Assembly: GCF_014287435.1 (NCBI RefSeq)
Contig: NZ_JACOPG010000003.1
Span: forward strand, 1 to 64,000
Length of the DNA stretch: 64,000 nt
Source of the DNA: Roseburia lenta
GTDB taxonomy: Bacteria > Bacillota > Clostridia > Lachnospirales > Lachnospiraceae
Direction of reading: 5' to 3'
Shown piece after piece: positions 34,670 to 42,564 of the stretch. Below the pieces are notes generated by a model that made no database searches, had not been told where the DNA came from, and was given only the letters and a program-made list of their open reading frames with translations. Made by a program: the position numbers and the translations under genes. Numbering within the stretch: position 1 is the stretch's first letter; each line of letters starts with the position of its first letter.

Positions 34670-36496
34670 ATGAAGGGCAAGAAAATAATTTCATTATTAT
34701 TAGCAGGAAGTATGGCTGTTGCATCGGCAGTCTGTCTGTTGCCGGATCAGGCAAGGGATGTACTGGCATCGGACAGTGTCGTATGCGATGGCAATAGCGC
34801 GGATTGGGGCAGTATCGCCAGCCGTGGTTCTGCAGATGGCTCTGTCAGCGATTGGAAGACCTGTGTATCGGGCAGTTATCTGTATTTATATGCAGCGCAG
34901 AATCCGACCGGGGCATATGGCGAGGCGATCGGCAATACCAAGGTGAGCCTTACATACAATGACAGTCAACTTTACAATGCCAATTACAGCACCATTCAAT
35001 TTGTACAAGACTGGTCAGACGGCAGTGGATCTTATGTTGTCAAGGATGGCTGGAACAACAATATATCCGGGGCGCAGTTGGTCTTTGAGGGCGGCAATAC
35101 AGATTACAATGTAGATTCTGCCTTCGCTGAAGTTGCTATTCCAAGATCCTGGTTCCCATCTGAGGACTTTACTTTAGCCTATGCCGGTGTTTCCGTTTCC
35201 GGCAGTGATATTGCAACGATCGACGGTGCGTCTGTACTGGAAAAGCCGAAGGATGAGACGGGCTACGGCAATGGTAATTCTTCCGAAGCATCCACAGAGG
35301 AGACCGTGGAAGCCATTGATGAGAATGAAGAAGATACTACAGAGGACGCAAATGCTGATCTGGCAGTGACTACAGCAAACGGCATTACGATCGATGGCAA
35401 TTTCTCGGATTGGAATAATGTGCAAAAAACGCAGAACCCGGCAAGCGCCTTGAAGGAAGGTGCGGCTGTATGGATCGGAGATTACGTTTACCTCTATTTG
35501 CGTGAGCAGGACTGGTGGGATGGCTGTGCAACACAGGTAGGCCCATGGAATAATGGTACTTACTGCATTGAACTGAGTGATGGTACCAAGACCAATATCA
35601 TGATCAGCAATGCAGCTGCCTATGTCAGATCCGGCAAAGAGTTGCGTGAGTTGGACTTCCGCTATAGCAATCATGAGTATGAGATTGCCGTGCCGGTATC
35701 CAGCCTGCAAGGTTTTAATGACAAGATCACATCCCTCAATTTCGGTATTATGACGGATACGACACCGATCTATATCGCACAGGGCTGTGTCAACCAGTCA
35801 CCAGGCATTGATACAGATGATACGACGACAGGAACGCTCAAAAAGATTTCCTATGACTATGATTTTTCTGATTGGGAAGGCTATCAGAAGACATCCATCG
35901 GTTACAATACCAAGGCAGATGCTTCCGGGGCTTTGTATTCGGACGGTGACATTCTCTTTGGCTATGTAGATTATTATGGTGCTTACTACCGCGATGCATT
36001 CAATTTCATTACTTTGAGTGTAAACGGTCAAAACAGCAGAAATACCATGTATTTCACCCTGCGTGGCGTAGATGCCAATGGCAATGTGCAGCAGTGGAAG
36101 GATGCAACCAATCTTGGACCCGGAGATTATGAATTTTATCTTTTTGATACAGCATATGTAGGATCTGCTAGCAACATCAATGATCCATGGACTTATACAT
36201 ATGGCAGAGCCTATATCCATGTCGATAAGACCGGCAGGGCACAGATGGAATACTACATTGATATTCCAACCTTGGTAGAGGTTGTGAATAAGGCACCGGA
36301 GCAATGGGGTGCTTATGACTGGAATCTCAAGCAGTCCGACATGAAGACATTCCATGTGAACTATGTTCGTATCGGATCGCAGTGGATATCCTGTGGCGGT
36401 ACATCTACAGGACCGATCTTAGGTATTCTCCTGTGTCTGGCAGTTGTTGTGATCGCACAGGTATATCGTAAAAAACGCACCGGAAGGTTAGCATGA
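34670..36496 (+). CDS. Secreted protein with C-terminal exosortase-type sorting tail (probable XrtG substrate)
   Basis: 608-residue exported protein. A Sec signal peptide (about 1-33: KGKK, then a hydrophobic core and DQARDVLASD) is followed by acidic, Gly/Ser/Thr-rich repeats. At least three repeated modules begin with a DGNxSDW-like motif (near residues 40, 245 and 395), i.e. carbohydrate-binding-like beta domains. An acid-rich linker with many E/T residues lies near 205-230. The C terminus has a short motif, a hydrophobic span (GPILGILLCLAVVVIAQVY) and a basic tail RKKRTGRLA, the tripartite form of Firmicu-CTERM sorting signals. It directly precedes and overlaps (ATGA) the exosortase gene. 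The start at 34670 is preferred because GAGGTG lies 5 bases upstream. Confidence 0.85.
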   Translation: MKGKKIISLLLAGSMAVASAVCLLPDQARDVLASDSVVCDGNSADWGSIASRGSADGSVSDWKTCVSGSYLYLYAAQNPTGAYGEAIGNTKVSLTYNDSQLYNANYSTIQFVQDWSDGSGSYVVKDGWNNNISGAQLVFEGGNTDYNVDSAFAEVAIPRSWFPSEDFTLAYAGVSVSGSDIATIDGASVLEKPKDETGYGNGNSSEASTEETVEAIDENEEDTTEDANADLAVTTANGITIDGNFSDWNNVQKTQNPASALKEGAAVWIGDYVYLYLREQDWWDGCATQVGPWNNGTYCIELSDGTKTNIMISNAAAYVRSGKELRELDFRYSNHEYEIAVPVSSLQGFNDKITSLNFGIMTDTTPIYIAQGCVNQSPGIDTDDTTTGTLKKISYDYDFSDWEGYQKTSIGYNTKADASGALYSDGDILFGYVDYYGAYYRDAFNFITLSVNGQNSRNTMYFTLRGVDANGNVQQWKDATNLGPGDYEFYLFDTAYVGSASNINDPWTYTYGRAYIHVDKTGRAQMEYYIDIPTLVEVVNKAPEQWGAYDWNLKQSDMKTFHVNYVRIGSQWISCGGTSTGPILGILLCLAVVVIAQVYRKKRTGRLA

Positions 36497-37089
36497 AAAA
36501 TATCATTGGATTCGTTTTAATCGGAGTTTGGATTTATATTTACTATCTGATGCATAAAGCGCAGCTCAAAGCCTGGAAGTATTTCTGGGGAGCCTGCGGA
36601 CTTTTTATCATCATGATGGTATGGGTAAGACCTATCATGACCCAGCCACTGGCAGAAGTAGTTGCTGCAGTGGCTGGTGTTTTTGGTGATATCACAGGTA
36701 TGTATACGGCATTCTTCAAGTATGGCGTATTATTTGTCAATGCCGCCGACGGAGCCATCACGCTCCAGATCGACTTTGAATGTTCCGGTATTCTGGAGAT
36801 TATGGCATATCTGGCATTGCTTGTCTTTTTTGAGGCATACAACATTTTTGAACGTATCATTGTAAGTGTAGTTGGCATTTTTTACATTATCCTTGCCAAT
36901 GCACTGCGTATTGCCGTCATCTGTACCATTATCTATTTCAATGGTATCGGTGCCTATCATATAGCACATACCATTGTGGGCAGATTGGTGTTCTATGCAC
37001 TGACTGTAATATTGTATTTCTTTGTATTTACCAAGGCACAGATTATCCGGCAAAAAGTGGGAGGATTTGCGTATGGTCACGATAAATAG
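36493..37089 (+). CDS. xrtG: Exosortase G (XrtG) family protein
   Basis: Multi-pass membrane transpeptidase-like protein of 198 residues thought to process proteins with matching C-terminal sorting tails at the outer face of the membrane. The exosortase catalytic triad is visible: C97 (FECSGILE), R139 (NALRIAVIC) and H156/H159 (AYHIAHTIVGR). About six hydrophobic segments surround them. The first codon overlaps the stop of the substrate gene, and the glycosyltransferase start overlaps its own end. The XrtG family and its linked genes are known as computational families; the biochemistry is undemonstrated to my knowledge. Confidence 0.9.
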   Translation: MKNIIGFVLIGVWIYIYYLMHKAQLKAWKYFWGACGLFIIMMVWVRPIMTQPLAEVVAAVAGVFGDITGMYTAFFKYGVLFVNAADGAITLQIDFECSGILEIMAYLALLVFFEAYNIFERIIVSVVGIFYIILANALRIAVICTIIYFNGIGAYHIAHTIVGRLVFYALTVILYFFVFTKAQIIRQKVGGFAYGHDK

Positions 37090-38470
37090 CGTGTTAAATT
37101 CCTTTCTTTTCTGGGCTGCGTGGATCATCATTCCATTTATCATGGAAATGGTCCCGGCGATTGGTAACATCTTTATATTATTTCGCAAACACAAACGTAT
37201 CAAACAAAAAACAAAGGAGTCAGAGGAGCAGAACTTGGGATTTTATCCTGAGATCACTCTGATGATCCCTGTGTATAATTCTGCGTGCACACTGGAAGCC
37301 TGCATCCGATCGATCTATGAGAGTGATTATCCAAATGACCGCATCAATGTCTATCTGATCAATAATCAGGGCAAGGATAACAGTTTTCAGGTATTTTGCC
37401 GATGTCAGTCCAAGTATCCGGAACTGATCATGCAGTGGCTCAATGCAGAACAAGGTAAGTCCAAGGCGCTGAACATGGCGCTTTTTAACAGCAAGGGCAA
37501 ATACATCATAAATATTGACAGTGACGGTATTTTGGAAAGGTCGGCATTGAAAAATCTGATCGCCAAGTTTGAGGCAGACCCGGAGATCCAGGTCATGACC
37601 GGGGCTATTTTGATCGAGCCGCGCTTGATCGAGGAGTATCCTTGGGTATTTCCAAAGTTATTGCGCAAGACAGAGTTCATGGAATACGCGCAGGCATTTT
37701 TGGCAGGGCGAAACTATGCATCCGAGACAAATTCGGTCTATACCTTATCGGGGGCTTTTTCTGCCTTTCGTAAGTCGGCCGTGTTAAACTCGCATATGTA
37801 TAATACGGACACCATTTGTGAAGATACGGAACTGACTTTCCAGATGCGCTACAATAAAAAAGAAAAGGTGCAGATCTGTGAGAATGCCATCTTTTTTGTT
37901 GACCCGATCGATGATATGAACAAGTTATATACGCAGAGACAGCGCTGGCAGCGCGGAAGTCTGGAAGTTTCTTCCATGTTCTTAAAGGACAAATTGAAGG
38001 TCAACCGCATGTTTTCTGACCCGACCGTGCGCACCCTGGTCTACGATCATACCTTTGCTTTCCCGCGCATGATCTGGTATCTGGCATTGATCTGCCTGCT
38101 GTTTATGAATTACTCCATGCAGATGGTTTTGTTTTCGGTAGCGATCCTGTTTTTGGGCTACTTTGTCGTGGGATTTTTCTATTTCTTTTCGACAGTGGTA
38201 TTCCTAAAGCCATTTAAGGAATTGCAGAAGTATTATAGGAAGCAGTGGTATGTGGTGTTCCTTTTGCCATTCTTTAACCTTTTGGTATTTTTCATCCGCT
38301 TTGCAGGGATCATCAACAGTATCAATACCAGCAGTGCATGGAAAACACGTAATTTTACCGAAGAAAAGCAGGCATTTAAAGATGAGTTTTTAGGCAATAC
38401 ATCCGGTATTCGGGGAGCCATCCAGAAGTTCCGTGCATTTGTCAATGTGCCGGGGATGGAAGACGAATGA
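37073..38470 (+). CDS. Exosortase G-associated GT2 glycosyltransferase
   Basis: 465-residue membrane-bound processive-type glycosyltransferase. An N-terminal membrane helix (about 8-35) precedes the GT-A fold, with IPVYNSACTLEACIRS, the metal-binding NIDSDG (about 159-164), CEDTELTFQMR (catalytic-base region) and QRQRW (Q-x-x-RW, about 300-304). Several C-terminal membrane helices follow (about 335-420). It fits TIGR-type families of XrtG-linked GT2 enzymes, which could glycosylate the sorted protein or make a polysaccharide attached to it. The ATG at 37073 with GGGAGG upstream overlaps xrtG by 17 bases. Confidence 0.9.
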   Translation: MVTINSVLNSFLFWAAWIIIPFIMEMVPAIGNIFILFRKHKRIKQKTKESEEQNLGFYPEITLMIPVYNSACTLEACIRSIYESDYPNDRINVYLINNQGKDNSFQVFCRCQSKYPELIMQWLNAEQGKSKALNMALFNSKGKYIINIDSDGILERSALKNLIAKFEADPEIQVMTGAILIEPRLIEEYPWVFPKLLRKTEFMEYAQAFLAGRNYASETNSVYTLSGAFSAFRKSAVLNSHMYNTDTICEDTELTFQMRYNKKEKVQICENAIFFVDPIDDMNKLYTQRQRWQRGSLEVSSMFLKDKLKVNRMFSDPTVRTLVYDHTFAFPRMIWYLALICLLFMNYSMQMVLFSVAILFLGYFVVGFFYFFSTVVFLKPFKELQKYYRKQWYVVFLLPFFNLLVFFIRFAGIINSINTSSAWKTRNFTEEKQAFKDEFLGNTSGIRGAIQKFRAFVNVPGMEDE

Positions 38471-38503
38471 CCGTAAGATATGATGATAAACGGAGGCAGG
38501 ATT

Positions 38504-39610
38504 TTGAAAAAGAAAGAACTGCGACAGACAGCAGAATGGCAGAATAAAAAGACAGATATCAGGAAACTGGAAAGAAAATTCCGGAATATACTGATCCTTA
38601 CCCTGGTCGTGGTGGCAGCCATGTCGGCGATGGGACATTATCTGATGAAGCGCTATACGACTACAATTATGAATGTTTATGCGACCCAGCAGGATAACTA
38701 TGTGCAGTTGGTGCTGGATCAGATCAATTTACAGGAAAATGGAACCGAGGAAAGCATCATTTCTGATATTATAGAGACTCTGGATAGTGGAAATACACAT
38801 TACTGGACCCTGTCAAAAGAGGAGAATATCCTTTTTGTCAAAAATGTTACAGAGACAGACAAATATCAGGGGACTTCACTGGATAAGTTTTATGACACAA
38901 GTTCGGCAGATGAATTTGTAAAATCCCTGCGCTTGAACCATGTGACCCATGAACTGATCAAGATGGACGGATCCCGTTATGTGGCATCCGGTGTGATCTT
39001 TTCCTACAATGACACACAATATACCCTGTGTCTTTTGACCGATGAGACCGTTATCTTAGATAACAACGAATTTTTGTCAACACGTATCAGTATGTATATT
39101 TATGTCATCATCATTATGGTACTCATGCTTTTGGTAGCCATGGGAGCAGAAATGACGGTAAAGAAGCGGGAACTTGATAACAATCTTTTGCATAGCCGTC
39201 TGGAGATCCAGAACCAGCACATCGAGCGCTTGGAGCGCGAAGCAAAGGAGAGGGATGCCTACGATACGAGATTAAATCTTTATCAGGAGGCAGTGCTTCC
39301 TGCATTTGCCCGCAAATTGGATGAGAAAAATGTGGATCAGGCAGTGCTTGCGGTGCTGCGTTTTGCAACGGAGGCGGACACCAAACAGTTTTTGGCAGAT
39401 TCTATGACCAAATTAGATGATGAGATCCTGCGATTTAAGAAAGATGACACAGGGATCATTCTCCTCATGTGTCACTATACCTATGAAATGGCGTGGCGCG
39501 TGATCCATAATGTGGGAGCGGTCGATCAGATCCGCCACATGGAAGATATTAAGGAAAGCAAAAAGACCATTACAGAGGCATGCGCGGAAGCGGAAGAAAA
39601 GGAGTGGTAA
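38504..39610 (+). CDS. Two-TM sensor-like membrane protein of the exosortase G locus, function unknown
   Basis: About 368 residues. A charged N terminus is followed by a membrane helix (about 28-47, ILILTLVVVAAMSAMG) and an extracytoplasmic domain of about 145 residues with a sensory PAS/Cache-like strand pattern. A second membrane helix (about 195-215) leads into a coiled coil rich in E/R/K (about 220-255). The C-terminal globular domain (about 258-350) has the spacing of a GGDEF domain but no GGDEF residues. TTG 38504 is preferred as start because GGAGG lies 7 bases upstream; ATG codons at 38480/38483 have none. Neighbours suggest it controls or senses the exosortase G pathway. I do not recognise the family. 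Confidence 0.72.
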   Translation: MKKKELRQTAEWQNKKTDIRKLERKFRNILILTLVVVAAMSAMGHYLMKRYTTTIMNVYATQQDNYVQLVLDQINLQENGTEESIISDIIETLDSGNTHYWTLSKEENILFVKNVTETDKYQGTSLDKFYDTSSADEFVKSLRLNHVTHELIKMDGSRYVASGVIFSYNDTQYTLCLLTDETVILDNNEFLSTRISMYIYVIIIMVLMLLVAMGAEMTVKKRELDNNLLHSRLEIQNQHIERLEREAKERDAYDTRLNLYQEAVLPAFARKLDEKNVDQAVLAVLRFATEADTKQFLADSMTKLDDEILRFKKDDTGIILLMCHYTYEMAWRVIHNVGAVDQIRHMEDIKESKKTITEACAEAEEKEW

Positions 39611-39613
39611 TTC

Positions 39614-40087
39614 ATGGCATTACAGTTGAACCGTACCTATCGTTTTAAATTTTATCTCAATGCGAATCATTATATCATCATCAACGGTGTGGAGGGCGAG
39701 ACACATCCCCACACTTGGGAATTTACCATTGACATCATGATCAAAAATGATGAGTTCGTGGAATTTAATACTTACGAGAAATCTATCAGCGAGTATTTTG
39801 CCAAGTATCAAAACGGAATCATGAACAATTTTGAACCTTTTGACACTGTGATTCCAACCCTGGAAAACATGTCCGAAAAGTTTATCTTAGATATCCGCGA
39901 TATTGTAGAGGCTGGCGATGCCAAACTGATCAAGATGGAGAGCAGCGAAACGCCGACCAGAAGTTACATCATCAGTTTCGAGGAAGACGAGGATTTCAAG
40001 GAAACGATCAGAAACAGACGCAAGGAAAGCATGGATGCGGAAATTGATGCAGTCGTTGACCGGATCGCGCAGAAAAAGGAAGACTGA
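39614..40087 (+). CDS. 6-pyruvoyl-tetrahydropterin synthase-like protein, exosortase G-associated
   Basis: Soluble 157-residue protein of the PTPS/QueD fold. Zinc-ligand histidines are in place: H19 (NANHY), H31 and H33 (THPHTW), matching the H...HxH arrangement of QueD. FNTYEKSISEYFAKYQ and FEPFDTVIPTLENMSEKF follow the family's helix and second strand. The catalytic Cys/Asp-His set of real QueD enzymes is not clearly recognisable, so pterin chemistry is unproven. It is encoded between the sensor-like protein and two PTPS-related membrane proteins, which is the reported context for XrtG loci. Confidence 0.85.
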   Translation: MALQLNRTYRFKFYLNANHYIIINGVEGETHPHTWEFTIDIMIKNDEFVEFNTYEKSISEYFAKYQNGIMNNFEPFDTVIPTLENMSEKFILDIRDIVEAGDAKLIKMESSETPTRSYIISFEEDEDFKETIRNRRKESMDAEIDAVVDRIAQKKED

Positions 40088-40089
40088 CC

Positions 40090-42558
40090 ATGAAAAAAAG
40101 AGGTAAGACGATATGCACGATCGCTGTTATGCTGGTGCTTTATGTCCTGATCGCAGTTGGCCTTGTATATATGCTTTATCGCGGTGGAAACTATCCCGCA
40201 GGAACAAATACATTACAATATATCTATCGTGCAAAGATGCTTCTCAAAGGCATAGGTGAGGGAAACGGGTTTCCTCTCTATGATCCTTATTGGTTTAATG
40301 GGGAGCAGTTACTCCGTTATGTGGAGCCTCTGCCGATCTATCTTATAGCAGCGTGTCAGGCTCTTGTGGGCGGCGATGCCAATACAGGCTATCTCTTTTT
40401 TGTGGGATTGCTCTATTTTGCAGGCGCGGTCGGCTGGATCTTTATCGGAAAGAAGATCGGACGCCTGAAGACCGGATTTCTGGTCGGCACGCTTTGGTTC
40501 TTTATGCCCAATAATATGCATACCCTCTTTTTATTGGGAAATTTGGCAGAAGCATGTGCCATGATCTTTTTGCCGGTATTGATCGGCTTTACCTATGAGT
40601 GGTTTTTTACGGAGGTCAAAAAGAGCAGAACTTTAGCTGGTATGATCGTCAGTCAGTTTTTGATCGTGGCATGCAGTGTGCGCTACAGTATTTTTGTGGC
40701 GATCACGGTCCTGCTGTTTGGCATTTTGGTACATTTTATGTATAAAAAGAAGCCGGGTATCCTACCTGCAGTTGCAGCCATGGTGCTTGGCATCCTGCTT
40801 CTGGGCGTATGGCTTTATCCATCCTTGCAGGGGGACGGATCGGATACCTACAATGTCACAGTCATGAAAAATTACTTCCAGAGCGCCTTGCAGTCTTTAA
40901 ATCCGGTCTATCGTTTGCAGGGAAATGACCAGCATTATTATTTTGGGCTGGCTGCCTTTTTACTGACAGTCTTTGGTGTGCTTGCAGGTTCCAAAAAGTC
41001 ACGTGTTGGCTATGTGGCAGGCATTATTCTCTTTCTGGGAACGACCAGCAGCGCCTATATTGTTTTATCCAATATGCCGGGCAAACGATATTTCTGGATG
41101 ACAGAGTATATCTCCATAGCCCTGTGTATGATCCTGCTTAGTTTTGTTTATTGGAAATCTTTGAAAAAGATCTTTTATCTTGCCTGTGTGGCGGTGCTTG
41201 TCATAGATGCCTATCCATCGATCAAGGTAAATCAGGGGCAGGCATACTATGATGCGACAGACCAGTTGGATGTTTTTGAAAAGACGACTTTGCTGGATCA
41301 GGCACGACAGATCACAAAGCAGCGCATGTATTTTCTGGATGGTGATATTTATGGCGCAAGTGCAGCCTATGTGGCAACGGTAGCGGATGACGGACAGGGC
41401 ATAGTGGCACAGAGCGGAGGCAATGGCTGGCAGTATGCGGCAACATCCGAGAATATCATGGATGTGAACGAAGCGGTTGGAGCCAGACACTACACCTATT
41501 TATTTGACCGGCTCCTTTTACTTGGAAATGATACGGTGTTGATCTATACGGATGCGACCAAGTATCTCGCAAAAGATATGGAGGATGTGATCGCGGCGGC
41601 GAAAAGTTGTGGCTATGATCTGGTTGCCAGCAAGGGCAAATATTATCTTTTCCATCAGGGCACACCGGAAACCTTTGGTGTTGTCAGCCGGTATGATGCT
41701 ATCAGTATCGGCACGTCGGGGAAACTTTTGACCTATTCCTATGCGGATATGATCCAAGGGAAATCAAATAATTTAAACGATTATTCTTTTGCTGATTTAA
41801 AGGACTATAAACTGGTCTATCTGTCCGGTTTTACCTATGACGATCAGACCAGCGCGGAAAATCTGGTCATGAAACTGGCAAAGGCAGGGGTTAAAGTCGT
41901 GGTCGATGCCAGCAGTATTCCAACCGATACCTACACGGGTATCCAGGAATTTTTAGGTGTGGATTGTCAGAGTGTCAAGTTTGAAAATGGTTATCCTATC
42001 CTTTATTACAACGATCAGGAAGTTCTGTGCGAACTCTTCCCGAAAGACGAGACAGAGTGGAAGACCGTCTGTATGAACGGTCTGACCAACGTCAAGGGTT
42101 ATTTGTATGAAAACGGCGTACAGATGGCGTTTGCCGGAACAGCCAAGAATGAAAATATTACTTTTATCGGTATCAGTCTGGCATATCATTATTACCGGAC
42201 ACTGGATGAGGATGGCAGCAAAAAGATCATAGACGATCTGATCGGTTCTTATGTGACCAAGGAGCCGGATCATAAGATCGTGCCGCTGACCGTAGATGTG
42301 CAAAATAAGGAAGTGACGATCACATCCCAATATGACAATGTCAACACGACACTTGCCGACACGGATAATATGCTTGCATCTGACGATTATGACATCAATG
42401 GGCATCAGGTTTATGTCAACAAAGGTACGACGACGATCATCCTGTATTATCCATATTTTACGCAGGGTATGCTCTTGTCTGCGGGAGCACTTGTGTCAGC
42501 GATACTGTTATTGATCGGTGTAAGAAAGCACGGAAAAAAGCAATTAGAACGAGTTTAG
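40090..42558 (+). CDS. PTPS-related membrane protein 1, exosortase G-associated
   Basis: 822-residue multi-pass membrane protein. About 10-12 hydrophobic segments occupy residues 1-375. The loop after the first helix (RGGNYPAGTNTLQYIYRAKMLLKGIGEGNGFPLYDPYWFNG, cited by ends only: about 32-72) resembles the D/E-containing first loop of GT-C glycosyltransferases. A large extracytoplasmic domain (about 380-785) includes an alpha/beta segment (KLVYLSGFTYDDQ) and a final membrane helix lies near the C terminus (about 790-810). It matches the PTPS-related membrane family. A GT-C-like lipid-linked-sugar transferase role is my inference. It lies 7 bases before a paralogue. Confidence 0.83.
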   Translation: MKKRGKTICTIAVMLVLYVLIAVGLVYMLYRGGNYPAGTNTLQYIYRAKMLLKGIGEGNGFPLYDPYWFNGEQLLRYVEPLPIYLIAACQALVGGDANTGYLFFVGLLYFAGAVGWIFIGKKIGRLKTGFLVGTLWFFMPNNMHTLFLLGNLAEACAMIFLPVLIGFTYEWFFTEVKKSRTLAGMIVSQFLIVACSVRYSIFVAITVLLFGILVHFMYKKKPGILPAVAAMVLGILLLGVWLYPSLQGDGSDTYNVTVMKNYFQSALQSLNPVYRLQGNDQHYYFGLAAFLLTVFGVLAGSKKSRVGYVAGIILFLGTTSSAYIVLSNMPGKRYFWMTEYISIALCMILLSFVYWKSLKKIFYLACVAVLVIDAYPSIKVNQGQAYYDATDQLDVFEKTTLLDQARQITKQRMYFLDGDIYGASAAYVATVADDGQGIVAQSGGNGWQYAATSENIMDVNEAVGARHYTYLFDRLLLLGNDTVLIYTDATKYLAKDMEDVIAAAKSCGYDLVASKGKYYLFHQGTPETFGVVSRYDAISIGTSGKLLTYSYADMIQGKSNNLNDYSFADLKDYKLVYLSGFTYDDQTSAENLVMKLAKAGVKVVVDASSIPTDTYTGIQEFLGVDCQSVKFENGYPILYYNDQEVLCELFPKDETEWKTVCMNGLTNVKGYLYENGVQMAFAGTAKNENITFIGISLAYHYYRTLDEDGSKKIIDDLIGSYVTKEPDHKIVPLTVDVQNKEVTITSQYDNVNTTLADTDNMLASDDYDINGHQVYVNKGTTTIILYYPYFTQGMLLSAGALVSAILLLIGVRKHGKKQLERV

Positions 42559-42564
42559 AGGCTT

